From Ziziphus jujuba (taxonomy: Eukaryota > Streptophyta > Magnoliopsida > Rosales > Rhamnaceae), in NCBI RefSeq assembly GCF_031755915.1, contig NC_083383.1, forward strand, positions 19,085,001-19,149,000: 64,000 nt of DNA. Direction: 5' to 3'. Within the stretch, counting starts at the first letter, position 1. Each line of letters begins with the position of its first letter. The notes beneath the pieces were generated by a model, which was given only the letters and a program-made list of their open reading frames with translations, made no database searches and was not told the DNA's origin. This document shows, one piece after another, positions 31,478-42,489 of the stretch. A program made the position numbers and the translations under genes.

Positions 31478-33154
31478 TGCAATGCAATTGATAATGATGA
31501 CACTAACGATAAATTTGTCCAATCATTGAACTGGACCAACATTGATGACATTATGATAGATGTAAATGTAATAGCTTACATAAATTTAGGGCAAGGATCA
31601 ACTGGTTATAACAATGAAGATGACGATGCACCTTTATAGGACGCTAATAGTGAAAATGATATGCAACTATATATTTTGTTAACTGACAGTGTTTCATCAT
31701 AAATTCAAAGTTATGTAATAATAAACATTTTTTTTTATTCAATTGGCAGTATGTATGGCAATTAGTTGTTCCATGACATATTAATCATTGTACTTATTTT
31801 TCCTTTAACTGCCTGATTAATTCCCATGTTTATGTACATTTACATTTTCAATGTGTTACAATTATATTTTTTATACCTCCAAGTGATATATGATAGCTCT
31901 AAACCAGCATGGAAAAGGTGTTATTTGAGGTGGAAAGATTCGAATTAGAGTTTCGTCGAGAAGGTTTAAACTGCCTATTGCAAATTAGATGCAAAAACAC
32001 CCTTTATTTCCATTTCTTTTCCACATAAATTATGTCTTCTTGAGTGTCAACATATTCTTTGAATTATTTAATATGCCATTCGTATTACTTAATTTTAATT
32101 ACACATGATTGTTGATTGCTTGCTACTATTATGACAAATAAGATGGTAGCTCTTGGATAAGTATTTTGAAAGGTCGCATGGTGAGTTTTGTAGGAGCAAC
32201 GAAAATGCTACCACTTATGGAATTGGTAGTACTTCATCATGTATGTTTCTTTATCCCCACTGGATTGTATCTACATTGTATATTACCGAAAGAAATATAT
32301 ATAAGCATTTCCCACATAAGTACGTTCTTATATGTATGCAATTGTTGCTACGTTGTGGCCATATGTAGGTTGGTTCAATCTTGGCATTGAACCACACACA
32401 AAAATTGTCCTTCTTCAACAATCAAGAAGAATATACAAGACTTGGAGATATAGGCCATATGAGAAAATTTGGAAGTTAAATGATGTGGATGGCATTTTAG
32501 AAATATGTCTAGATGGTATATCTGAGCAAAAGTGGCTGTGTTTTTTTCTATTTTTACATGTTTGAAGCATTATAGTTTTGCATACAAATTTAATAGCTTA
32601 ATCTTTACAGTTATTGATGATATATATTGTGGATGGAAATGGATTTTAGAATGCACATGTGCCCATATAAAATTTTAAAAAAACTTGGGAGTTGACACCA
32701 AAACTGATTAACTACCTTTTTCCATGTATGAAGCCCTATTAGCCACATACATGTAAACTGCAAAATAAATTTGGAATAATCCATGCCAGATTTGCATGAA
32801 TTTGTGTTGTATTTAGTGTGCATACAAAATATTGTTGGTAAGGATAACTTAACCCTATATTATAAAAAAGTTGATGTAACTTAAAACAATCAATTTAGCT
32901 TGTTATTGTTTAGAAAAGAAGCCATAAGAATAAATGCAGTTGGGAAGCCTCAAGAACCAACTATTATGGGATTACAAATTCATTTGCGAGGATTATCCTT
33001 GAAGATAAAACACAAATGAAAATTAAGTTTCTACTGTTTGAGTTTTAGTATCTATGAAATATTGAACTATTACTCATAGGCAGTTTTTTTGTGGTTCATT
33101 GGCCGTTTATTTTTAGACTAAATATTAATGATTATTAATTATTATATTTGACAG
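31478..33154 (+). other. Between the two CACTA genes; possible exons of the second gene
   Basis: No clear domain. Short frames at 32153-32368 and 32332-32565 (an RRIYKTWRYRPYEKIWKL stretch) have the basic, Trp/Tyr-rich character of the first exons of plant En/Spm TnpA-like genes, but I cannot confirm the match. The rest is AT-rich and intron-like. Confidence 0.35.
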
Positions 33155-33792
33155 TAAAATCCAGATGCAGAGATGGAAATTGATAGAATTGGTTTATGGA
33201 ATGACACCCATTACAGTTGGAAGACAAACAAATGGGCGGATAAAAAATCAAAGGATATATATGTAAAGAATATTAAGTAATTTTCACGCTTACAATTTAA
33301 GCATACTTCATAGTACATTATATGATGCAATATATTGGTTGAAAGAGTTATAATAATGTGCTGTTATATTAAGAACAACTATTGTCATTGAGAAAGCCCC
33401 ATGATCTCACTCAAAACAAGATATTTGATAGGATATTACCATAAAAGTCTTGTTATGTATCAGGAATGGGTGTGGGTCGTAAGCATGTAAAATCTAAAAC
33501 AAGATATGAAGTTACTGAATTAGAAAAACAAGTTCAAAAATACAAGAAAAGAGAGGAGGTAGCAAAAGCAATAAAGGAAGCAGTAAAGGCAAAGATGACG
33601 GAATACAAAGCAAAGGCAGATGATATACTGAAGTAGAATGAAGCATTGGTAGCAATTTTTGCTACAATGGAGGAGAACATAGCTAGGTTTTCATGTCATC
33701 TAGATCAAGGATTTGAGTTATTTGAAAAATATCTTTCTCTTACCTCTAGATGGGTTAGTCAAAATGGTACTCAACATGCTATAGGTGGTTAA
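33155..33792 (+). pseudogene. Second CACTA protein (TnpA/Ptta-like), last exons
   Basis: Exon-like block 33155-33280 follows a good TTTGACAG acceptor and reads MEIDRIGLWNDTHY...KKSKDIYVKN. A second block, after the acceptor TGTATCAG at about 33456-33463, reads GMGVGRKHVKSKTRYEVTELEKQVQKY, then a Lys/Glu/Ala-rich coiled coil and a tail ending at the TAA at 33792, with one stop at about 33636. A conserved G-x-G motif followed by a coiled coil at the C-terminus is typical of the plant Ptta/En/Spm DNA-binding protein that bridges element ends. The assignment rests on pattern and position. Confidence 0.6.
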
Positions 33793-35651
33793 TTAAATAA
33801 TTCATACAGGGATAGTTTATGTTGATCATCCAATATGTTTTCGTATAAACTTTTTGCTAGTTGTTGTAGTGTCTTTGATGTTTAGTTGTTCATTTACAAG
33901 TTCTTAAAAGCAGCTATGACTCATATTCCATGGATTGTAATTATGATTTCATATTTGTGTATTTTTGTTTCCTAATAACTATACTACATGAATTGGTGCA
34001 TGTACTAGTTATGGGGCTGTAAGATCTCCCCATTGTGTGCTCTTTAAATGTTTAGATTATTATTGATATTAGTCTAAGGTATACCCATTGTAATTGTTAT
34101 GTTGAGTTTTTAATTTATAGTGTTGTCAAGTAGTGTTGCTTGTCTGTCTATTTAATGACTAAGTATATTGGAAGTTTTATTTATAGTCATCAAATATATG
34201 GTATGTTTTTTATTATCCAGCTCAACTAGGTGATTTGTTGGTCATAAATGTTATTTCGTTATTGGCATCTCTTTATTATCTATACATAGTTTAGTTTCAT
34301 ATGGTAAGTGCTAATTTATTAGAGGTTAATTGTTGTTTGCATTGTGAGATGCCAATCAAGTTAAGTGTGGTTTTAGGTTGTTCTTCTTAATAGAGTTCGA
34401 AGAGCAACAATGGTAGATGGCTAATTGTGGTACATCAATTGGATAGTTTTAGAGCATAAAAGATCACGTATTTTTAGAAAACTATGCATTTATTGCTGCT
34501 TATAATGCCATTCGAGTAAGGTGAGGTTATGTGGTTTGGATAACTTGTTTGAATAACTTGAACTATGAAGTTGTAGGACTTAACAATGGTGTACCATAGG
34601 GTTAATTTTTCATGGAAGCATATATACATATTAAGATATGCTTATATGAAAAAAATTTGCTCTAGCTGACAACTCGCATGGTATATGAATTTATGTTTCT
34701 TATATGAAATGAATTTATGCATATATATACATATTAGTCAATTGGTGAATTTTACTAGTGCGTACCATGGCCATTAGCATGCTAAAATATGTAATAAATA
34801 CTATAAAATTGTACCAATTTAAAATGCATCCACGTCAACCAGTTACAAAAATATTTGACTAATATCAATATTGGATGTTGTTGCCGCAATTAAGTGTATC
34901 AAACAATATACACATCACAAATATGTTTAGTTTCACATAGTGACAATCGATGTTGTCACAAAATAAGACAATTTCAAATATACATTGTAACTAGTGGTTA
35001 TTGTGTCGTACTAACAATATGTAATAAATAATATACTGCCAATTGTGAATTGTAACAGTGGCTAAAAATGGCAAAGGAAAAAGATGTCACAATTGATATA
35101 GTGGCAATCGTAAACTACAACAATATGGTTATTGTGTCACATTACAAAGATATCACAAATCACGTAGTGCCAATCATAAATTGTAACAATAGATTATCGT
35201 ATCAAGTCATAAAAAATGTCACAGATCATACAGTATTAATTTAAGGTGTAACAGGAATGCTTTTCTGTGGACACATTAGTTGTAACAGTAAAATACTAGT
35301 GTACAATATCAAAATGTCACAATTATATACAATGACACTAACTATGTAACTAAATCTATAGATTTAACTAGATGGTAGGATGCAATTGGTGACAATATAC
35401 CATATGCTGTGACAATTTTCTGACCCATATAGTAACGACATTGGTTGTAGCTAATGTGATATAAAACACTGACAAAGTATCTATTACCATAGATGTATAC
35501 CCTTTTGGTTACAAATAGCATCAATTAACACTGATAGTTCATTAGTGTTAGGTATATAGTGTCAATGTTATGACATATGACTGTTGTTACTATATATGAA
35601 ACTGTGAAAAAAAAAAAAAAAAAAGGCACACGGTTATGAAATACTGCATAA
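33793..35651 (+). other. Right arm of CACTA element with subterminal repeats
   Basis: Non-coding. From about 34860 to 35610 it is packed with short words in both orientations: TGTCACAA, GTGACAAT, TGTAACAG, ATTGTAAC, and TCACAAAT, spaced roughly every 20-50 bp. Arrays of this kind next to the ends are the binding sites of TnpA-type proteins in En/Spm. A poly-A run lies at about 35607-35624. Confidence 0.7.
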
Positions 35652-35696
35652 GTGTTGCTTTCTTTTTCTTTTTTTTTTTTTTTTTCTTTTCGGTAG
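35652..35696 (+). repeat. Right terminal inverted repeat of CACTA element (degenerate)
   Basis: GTGTTGC, then a T-rich tract with a few C, then CGGTAG. It is the reverse complement of the left end with several changes. The last two bases TG of the expected GGTAGTG are not present: the sequence goes on as AC, which fits the LINE frame. Confidence 0.72.
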
Positions 35697-36230
35697 ACAA
35701 TAGTCTCTTGCTTGTAAAGAATAATAATGAGGAGTTCCAAGCTATGATGGATCTGCTTAAAGCACACGATGTATCATCGGGTCAACTAGTAAAAGTGGAA
35801 GAAGCAACTATAATGTTTAGTCCCAATATGCCTTGGCTTTGCAATTGTTGCTGAAAGAGTAATTAAGGATTCTTAGTGGTTCGAAACATGAAAAAAAATA
35901 CTTGGGTTACCTATTTTGATAGGTAAGATAAGAAAATCCATTTCAACTTTATTAAGGAGATGGATATGGAAAAAAAATTAAAGCTTGGGAGGAAAATATG
36001 TTGTAGCTTAGGGTTCTCAGGAATGAAGCAACAGTAGCTTATCTGGTCTCTCCATCTGAGAGCTAGAATGAAGGATTGATCAAGGAATGTTTTTGGACAC
36101 AAGATGCATTCCAAAACCATTTAAATATTCAGATAGGTGGAGTGGGAAAATCTGGCCAATTTTCTACTCCTGTAGATACCGATATGGTGGCACGTGAGCT
36201 AGCAAAATATTGCAGCTTCTAATGAATAAT
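35697..36230 (+). pseudogene. L1-like LINE reverse transcriptase, 3' part
   Basis: Continues the RT of 23641-24152: VDNSLLLVKNNNEEFQAMMDLLKAHDVSSGQLVKVEEATIMFSPNMP (35694-35835; family FADDSLLF...LL...SGQ.VN..KS...FS.N). It then passes into a degenerate YLG...KKIKAWEENML region (about 35900-35995) that matches the usual stretch after the palm. Beyond about 36010 I recognise nothing with certainty. The first residue pair of the catalytic (F/Y)ADD motif is lost at the junction with the transposon. Confidence 0.82.
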
Positions 36231-36759
36231 GTAGATATTCGGATGGAGAGGGGCCATGCTAGATCCAACTTATGATCCAGTCCAATGCTAATTTTCATGT
36301 TTCTTTATAAGATTATGCATTTTGTTTTCAAAATATATATGTGTATATATATAGATATAAGAAAATTAATATACATTTGCGAAAAGATATGAAATATACA
36401 ATGTCTCCGCCTATATTGTCTCATTTAAAACAGGGCACCCAAAAGTAATATTGTCATTGCCCTATTGGTGTTTTTATTGGGTCGAAAAACATGTTGCAAC
36501 AAAATTTTGTTGGGCTCTAGTTTCATTATGGTCATGTAAAATGGGGAAACTGAAAAATAATGGTTAAAAATATTTCTTAATGATTTCATAGAAAAATTGG
36601 CAGAAAAATATGCAACTTAGGTGTCATTTGGTAACAAAATTATATATATATATATATATTACACTAATTATTTTTAATTTGTTTATGTCAAATGTTAACT
36701 AATGATAGTTATACTTTATTAAATATTTTAAATAATTATAAATTTTAAAAAAATAAAGC
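36231..36759. other. AT-rich stretch, nothing recognised
   Basis: Only low-complexity features, such as TATG/TA runs near 36338-36356 and a (TA)n run near 36644-36658. No coding frame with a recognisable motif. Confidence 0.6.
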
Positions 36760-37325
36760 AAAACAAAAAAAAAAAAGCCAAAAAACAAAAAACAAAATTT
36801 GAAGTTGTGTTCAATTTGCTATTTATATATTTTCTTTTTTCTTGTTCGACATCTTGACCACTAAAAATTAGAAAAAATAAAAACATAAAAATAAAAAATA
36901 AAAATAAAAACCAAAAATAAAAAACCAATCCACAATTAGGTGTTTATGCTTTTTTGTTTTCTTCCTTAACTTTGTTAACAAAATCTAACTACTACTAACA
37001 CTTAACATAAGTAAATTACACCTAATAAGGTAAAAAAATAAATTTAAAAAAAAAACAACTATGCTAGCAAAGGAAAACTTAATTCAAAATAATTCGGGGA
37101 AAAAAAAAAAACAAAAACAAAAACAAGAACCAATATACTTTAGAGTTGTGTTTAATTTGTTCTTTACCTTTTTTCGTTTTCGTCCTTAACTTTTTTTATT
37201 AAATTTGTAACTAACATAACATTTGGCATAAGCAAATTACATCTAATTAGGTAAAAAAAAGGAAAAAAAAAAAACTAAAAACCAACTAATTTACTAAACC
37301 GCAACTTAATTCAAAGTAATTTGGA
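36760..37325 (+). repeat. Imperfect tandem duplication (about 250-320 bp x 2)
   Basis: Both units carry, in order, an A-rich run, AGTTGTGTT(C/T)AATTTG, CCTTAACTTT, a TAACT block, CATAAG(T/C)AAATTACA, AGGTAAAAAAA and ACTTAATTCAAA(A/G)TAATT. Unit 1 is about 36760-37080 and unit 2 about 37082-37325. The units have diverged and unit 1 has extra AT-rich sequence. Confidence 0.75.
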
Positions 37326-38649
37326 GTTGAAAATTCGTTTATAACGGGGATACAATGTTATGCTAAATTTATTTAAGGCGAATAAGGAAACCTGAGATTG
37401 ATTCATAAGCCTCAATATTCCGATATTCTACCTTTCTATATAACTGATATATGCACATGATTTTAATATTTGTTCATAAATAAAAATTTCCAGTCCTTTC
37501 TCATGATGGACGCCTTCATATTCAAAATTTGACTTGGTGGGTTATTTCTCTAGAAGTGCTGCCATTTTGACTTTTTTTTTTTTTTTTTTTGGTGCTGCTC
37601 TCATCAAATGTTTTCCAACCCCGTAAACTGAAAATTGAACTGGGTTTTGGATTTTTCTTTTTTCTTTTTTTATTTTATTAAGAGCGCAAATAATAATTTA
37701 TTTACATTCAAAGTCGTAAATGCTGCAGCCAATGACGCAGGACCAGTCAATGGTAAAAGTCAGCTATTGAACAGTATTAACTATTAAAATAAAGCAGGGG
37801 GCGCGGGGGAAGAAAAAGAAAAAAGAAAGAAAAGAAAAGGAAAGGACAGACACCAAGTGGAGGAAGAAGAAGACTTGTTCAATTCCAATGCGACAACTAG
37901 CACTACCCTAAACGGCAATACGTGACAACTTGACCCATACCCTCTCATCTTCAATGATCAATCCTTCTATCATTTACCTTACTGGGTTTGAACTTTGAAC
38001 TTCAAATACTCAAATGACAATCACGACCGTACACGTCTTCTTTTCGGTAATGTCCTTTGCCTCATTCATGAGTTGCTGTGGACCCAACTTAATGTGGACC
38101 CAACTTGTCATTTGGCGTTTCCATACCAATGTTGACTTTGTCAGTTTTTGTGATGATGATTCTTTGGAATTTTTGGTACCTAATTATTCATCCTTTTTTT
38201 GTTTTTTCAAAGAAAATCATTCATATTTCTACTAGGAGTTTGAGTTGGGTGGTTATGGGGGCAATTAATGTAATTGACCGTATTACCAAAAAAGAAATTT
38301 ACTTTATTGACCTGCTAGAAGTTACAAACATTTATTCTAAAAAGAAAAGGGGGGAAAAAAATCATTTGGATCCTCTCCTAATTCAAATGTTATCTAAATT
38401 TTTGATGATACTGACACATGATAAATTGCATATAAATAATCATGGTTTGCCCGTCATATTATTTAATGGACTTGAATTTTTTCTTTATTTAAATTTTTTT
38501 AACGTTTAAATGTCCAATAACACATCATAAATTAGATATCAAAAAGAATAATTTATTTTTCGCTTATTATTATATTTTTTGTTTTCATTTAACATTCTTT
38601 CACAATAAAGTTATATTGAGCAAATAATAAATAAAAGGTCAAGATTCAT
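37326..38649. other. No gene recognised; purine-rich tract at about 37795-37875
   Basis: Contains a strand-biased G/A-rich tract (GGGGGCGCGGGGGAAG followed by GAAAA repeats, 37795-37850) that stands out from the AT-rich surroundings. Open frames at 38014-38235 and 38105-38509 are hydrophobic, low-complexity and overlap in different frames. I treat them as chance. Confidence 0.5.
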
Positions 38650-38739
38650 CATTTCATTTATTTATTTATTAATTTTTTATTTAATCCTATATTAACTCTT
38701 CAAGGTAGAGAATAGAGTTTCAAAATTTTGTTGTCTTTT

Positions 38740-39560
38740 ATGCCCACATTTTTTTTTTGGCAACTGGCAGAAAAAAAAAAAAATATATATATATATATAA
38801 CTGGGAAAAATATAATGGGATGTGATTATAATATATAAATATAAAGTGCAGTATATATATTTAGTGCAATACTTCTATAATTTCTAATGTTAGCATTTGA
38901 TATCTTCCGATCGGTGGGGCCTAGCTTTGTAATTTCATAATATATATTTTTTCTATAATATTTTTTTTTTCTACTTTTAGTGGATCTAAAATTATGGTTT
39001 ACCATTTTAAGTTTTTAAGATATATTTTCTTTAAATAAAATGTATAAAAAAAGATAAAATAACGGTTTATTTTTTAATAGGGAAATGAGAATTTATAAAA
39101 AAAAAAAAATTTATAATATAGGGTGTTCATTACAGTTATTTTCTTTATTTTCATTATTTTTTATTCTAAACTTTTTTTTTTTACTTTTATAAATTTTTAT
39201 TAATATATCATATATTTGTATCTTGTAGTATTTATTTTATTTTTATTTTTCAGTAAGAATGAAAACTTGAAAATTGTATTGTATTTTGAATAATATTAAC
39301 TATTTTTAAATGAACCTATTTTCTAGCTATTTTTGAAACTCTACATTTAAGATTTAATTGGATTAAATTTAAAAAATAGAAAAAAAAATTAATGAAATGA
39401 ACTTGACCTTTTTATTTGTTAATTCTTAAATGCCACTTGATTAGCAAAGAAGGTTAAATAGAAAAAGGAAATAATAAATGGAGGATGAATTATAACCTTT
39501 GATATCTAATTTGCCACTTGTCATTGAATACTCAAAAGCTTAGGTAAAGCTTGGATGAAA
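38740..39560 (+). repeat. Dispersed duplication, copy 1
   Basis: Related in the same orientation to 44870-46030. Matching blocks include GGCAACTGGCA/GGCAATTGGCA, AAGTGCAGTA, TTTACCATTTTAA with AAAATGTAT, and the roughly 150-bp block from about 39400 to 39556 (CTTTTTATTTGTTAATT... AAATAATAAATGGA ... AAAGCTTAGGTAAA). It is non-coding and could be an unclassified transposon or a segmental copy. Confidence 0.7.
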
Positions 39561-40090
39561 AGAGGATCTAAATCCAATAATTTAATAATTTTAATAAAAT
39601 AGGACCCTAAAATCATATATTGATGCATTTTTCTTCTTTCGTAGCTGTGGCTCTTTTCCACGATTTTCTTTTTTGCTTCTACAGTCGATCTTGTCAACTT
39701 CATGATTTATATTTTAGAGGGAAAAAAAATAATTCTCACAAAGGAAAATTTTACCAAGAACTTGGACAAGGCTAGACATCTTTTAACAAAATCCCTAAAA
39801 AATTTCTCCTCTCTGTGTTTACGTTTATATATATATATATATATTTATTTATTTATTTTTATTTTCCTTTTTCTCTCTATATTCTTGGTATCATGGTTTA
39901 CTTTCCCATTAAACTAGCTAAATGAAAGTTATTTTTATTGGAATTTAAAAGAAAAATGATGGGAAGAAAAATTTAAAAATTGCTTATGGCTTTTCCTCTA
40001 TCTAGTTTAGGAACTTGAAACATTAAAGTTTATCTTTTTTTTTTTTTTCTTTTTTGCAGGGTTTAACAAATTGGTCATTTTGTAAGTCCA

Positions 40091-40139
40091 TTTATTATTT
40101 TTATTATTATTGTTATTATTGTTGTTGTTATTATTATTT
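40091..40139 (+). repeat. ATT/GTT microsatellite
   Basis: A run of trinucleotides ATT and GTT interrupted by single T insertions. Confidence 0.85.
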
Positions 40140-40549
40140 GTTCGAGTTAAACCTTCCTTATGTCTTTATTTTTTTATTTACATAATTTTACCACTAGTGG
40201 ACTTTATCTTTTGTTTTGATTCTTATCAAATAAAGCTCTTTTGTTTGTATATAAAAGAAAAAAAAGTACTTTGATGATGTCTCTTGCGGATATCCGATAA
40301 AAAAACTACTTTGATGATGAACTTTTGAAACAAAGCAGCAATAATGCAATAGATTGGTGATTTGGGCCAAAAAGAATAAAAGATAAAATATTTTGGTTTT
40401 TTGGTCAAGACCTTGAGTGGAAACTCCTTGTATGTTTCAAGTTTATATGGTATATAAAAGTTGAATAGTTAGTAAATAAAGTAGCCACATTATCATAGGG
40501 TTATTTTGGATTACTTTTAAAGCAATTATGTTTTTTACTTCTTATTTTG

Positions 40550-40890
40550 AATTTTCCTTCTTCTTTTTTTCCTTATTATTTAAAAGTGCAACTCTTGAGG
40601 AACATATTGTTGTAATTATTCATTTTTTTCGCGTTGTAAACTTTAATTAAGGAATAAAAAACTTGTACAAACATTTATATCTGCATATGTATTAAATATA
40701 TAAATATATATGGAGGACAAGAATAATAAATATATATATAGTTTATTCTTTTTTTATGTTTTAGAAATTTTTTTTTCAGAAAAAAAGAATAACTTTACAT
40801 ATCTCTACATACACAACATAATTTTGCCACAAAAAAAACAAAGAAAAAAAAATTGCATTACGAATGTAGTTTTATTCTATTTTTGGAAAA
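40550..40890 (+). repeat. Direct repeat, copy 1 (partner 42115-42362)
   Basis: Shares with its partner TTATTATTTAAAA, ATTGTTGTAATTATT, a TA microsatellite, CATAATTTTGCCA followed by an A run, and AATGTAGTTTTATT then TGGAAAA. About 1.5 kb separates the copies. Non-coding. Confidence 0.7.
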
Positions 40891-41691
40891 GAAATTGAGA
40901 AATTCTTTTTAGAATATAATTGTTAAATATAGCAAAGTATGATTCATATTCAAAACAAATTATTTTATTTTATTTTGTTTACCAAATAAGCCAAATACGT
41001 TTAGTTATAAATTAGTAAGTGCCACCTTTTAGTTGTTTAAAATTTCGGTGTTTAATATTTTAGTTATTAGTGTTTTATATTATTTTATTTTGGTGGTTTT
41101 TATTCTTTCATATTTCGATTTTGGTTTTTTAGTGTTTTTCTATTTTTTTATTATCTAATTTTAATTTACTTTTTTTTTTATTGAATAGATCTGAATCATG
41201 ATCATCCAAAGCATGAGTATGAACATGAACCATGTTATGAATTTTATATTGAAGTCACAAATCTTAAAACGAAGTTGATAATACTAAATCAGAAAATCCT
41301 ACAGAAATTGATCCTAAAAAACAAAAAGTTTTCGTAGAAGATTCCTCACTAATTTTTTATTCATCTTTATGTATCAAAATTTCAAGATGACGAAGGACAA
41401 GAATGTGAAAAGAAGAAGATACAAAAGATTTTTTAGGCTGAAGGTGTGTGAGAAAGAATGAGATCATTATTTTGGCAGTCAAGTGGCATTAGAATTCTTT
41501 GAAATTTGCAACAATTGTATTGAATAAAAAGCGGTATATGGAGATTAAGTGTTTATCCTAGACAATTTAGTTTTTTCTCTTATAATTTTCTTTTTTTTTT
41601 CTTTTGTCAAAATCTATTGTGTTTGACAAATAATGTTTTGTTTTTATTTGGATTGAAATAAAAATAATGGTTTTTTTTCTATTTTTTAATA

Positions 41692-41777
41692 TTTCCAATT
41701 TATGTTGCCCTAAATATTTCCAATAATCAAATGTTTTCCAATTTACATTGCACTAAATATTTCCAATAATCGGATAT
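41692..41777 (+). repeat. 43-bp tandem duplication
   Basis: Two units of TTTCCAATTTA(T/C)(G/A)TTG followed by CTAAATATTTCCAATAATC, diverged at a few positions. Confidence 0.82.
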
Positions 41778-42114
41778 TGTCCAATAATGTATATTATCAT
41801 TTTTTTTAAAAAAATTGTTTTAATATTTTTGTAAAATAAAAATGGTAAAATGAATTATATATTTTAGAATTTAATAACATGTTTGGCAAAATGTTTGAAA
41901 ATATTCCCAAAAAAAAAGGTACAATCGTGTTTGATAAGTATTAAACGAAATGTAATATATGGAAAAATAAATATTATCATAATTTATAAAATCATAAATA
42001 TTAGTTAAATAAGAGATATGTTAATTAAATTTGAATTCTTTCATATACAATATAGATATGAAATTTTGGAAAAACTAACTGTTTTTATTTTTGACTAAAA
42101 ATTCAACTATATAT

Positions 42115-42362
42115 TTTCCTTTCTTATTTCAGATTTTCCTTTTTTTCTTATTATTTAAAACTATAGTCTCGAAGGATAAGATTGTTGTAATTATTATTTT
42201 TTTTCTTTTATTAACTTTAGATAAACATTATTTCAATATATATATATATATATATATCTACATATTCAAACGTGTTTATCCACATCATAAACACAGATAT
42301 GCATAATTTTGCCAAAAAAAATTCTATAAATAATGTAGTTTTATTTTATTGGTGGAAAAAAA
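42115..42362 (+). repeat. Direct repeat, copy 2 (partner 40550-40890)
   Basis: See copy 1 for the shared words. This copy contains a TA microsatellite at about 42237-42257. Confidence 0.7.
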
Positions 42363-42489
42363 TTAGATAGATAAATACATTTGGATTTGAATTTTATAAA
42401 TAATACTGAATTTGAATTCTTGGTCTAAATACTAATTTGATTGATGCTATCATGAATCGAAATACTATGAGCAATTTGATGTTTCCAGC

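Larger units (their letters stand above)
24153..35696 (+). mobile_element. Element F: CACTA (En/Spm-like, DTC) DNA transposon, 11.5 kb
   Basis: The left end is CACTACC followed by poly-A and GCTGGCAACAG. The right end is its degenerate inverted copy (GTGTTGC...poly-T...CGGTAG, 35652-35696). Internal genes on the plus strand are a TNP2-type transposase (27994-31477) and a second, TnpA-like coding region (to 33792). Repeated subterminal words GTCACAAT/TGTAACA crowd the right arm and occur at the left. It sits inside an L1-like RT gene whose frame continues on the other side. Both genes have multiple stops, so the element is not autonomous now. Confidence 0.9.

Noticed and set aside
35600..35630. 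Poly-A tract as the tail of a LINE or the end of the CACTA element
   Set aside because: The LINE coding frame resumes further right, and the inverted copy of the left CACTA end is found at 35652-35696, so the poly-A is internal to the transposon arm.
36728..36928. Phe-rich minus-strand open frame
   Set aside because: Translation of A/T homopolymers (Phe/Leu/Lys). No initiation context or motif.
38014..38509. Two overlapping hydrophobic open frames as a membrane protein gene
   Set aside because: They use different frames over the same T-rich DNA and lack a plausible gene structure.
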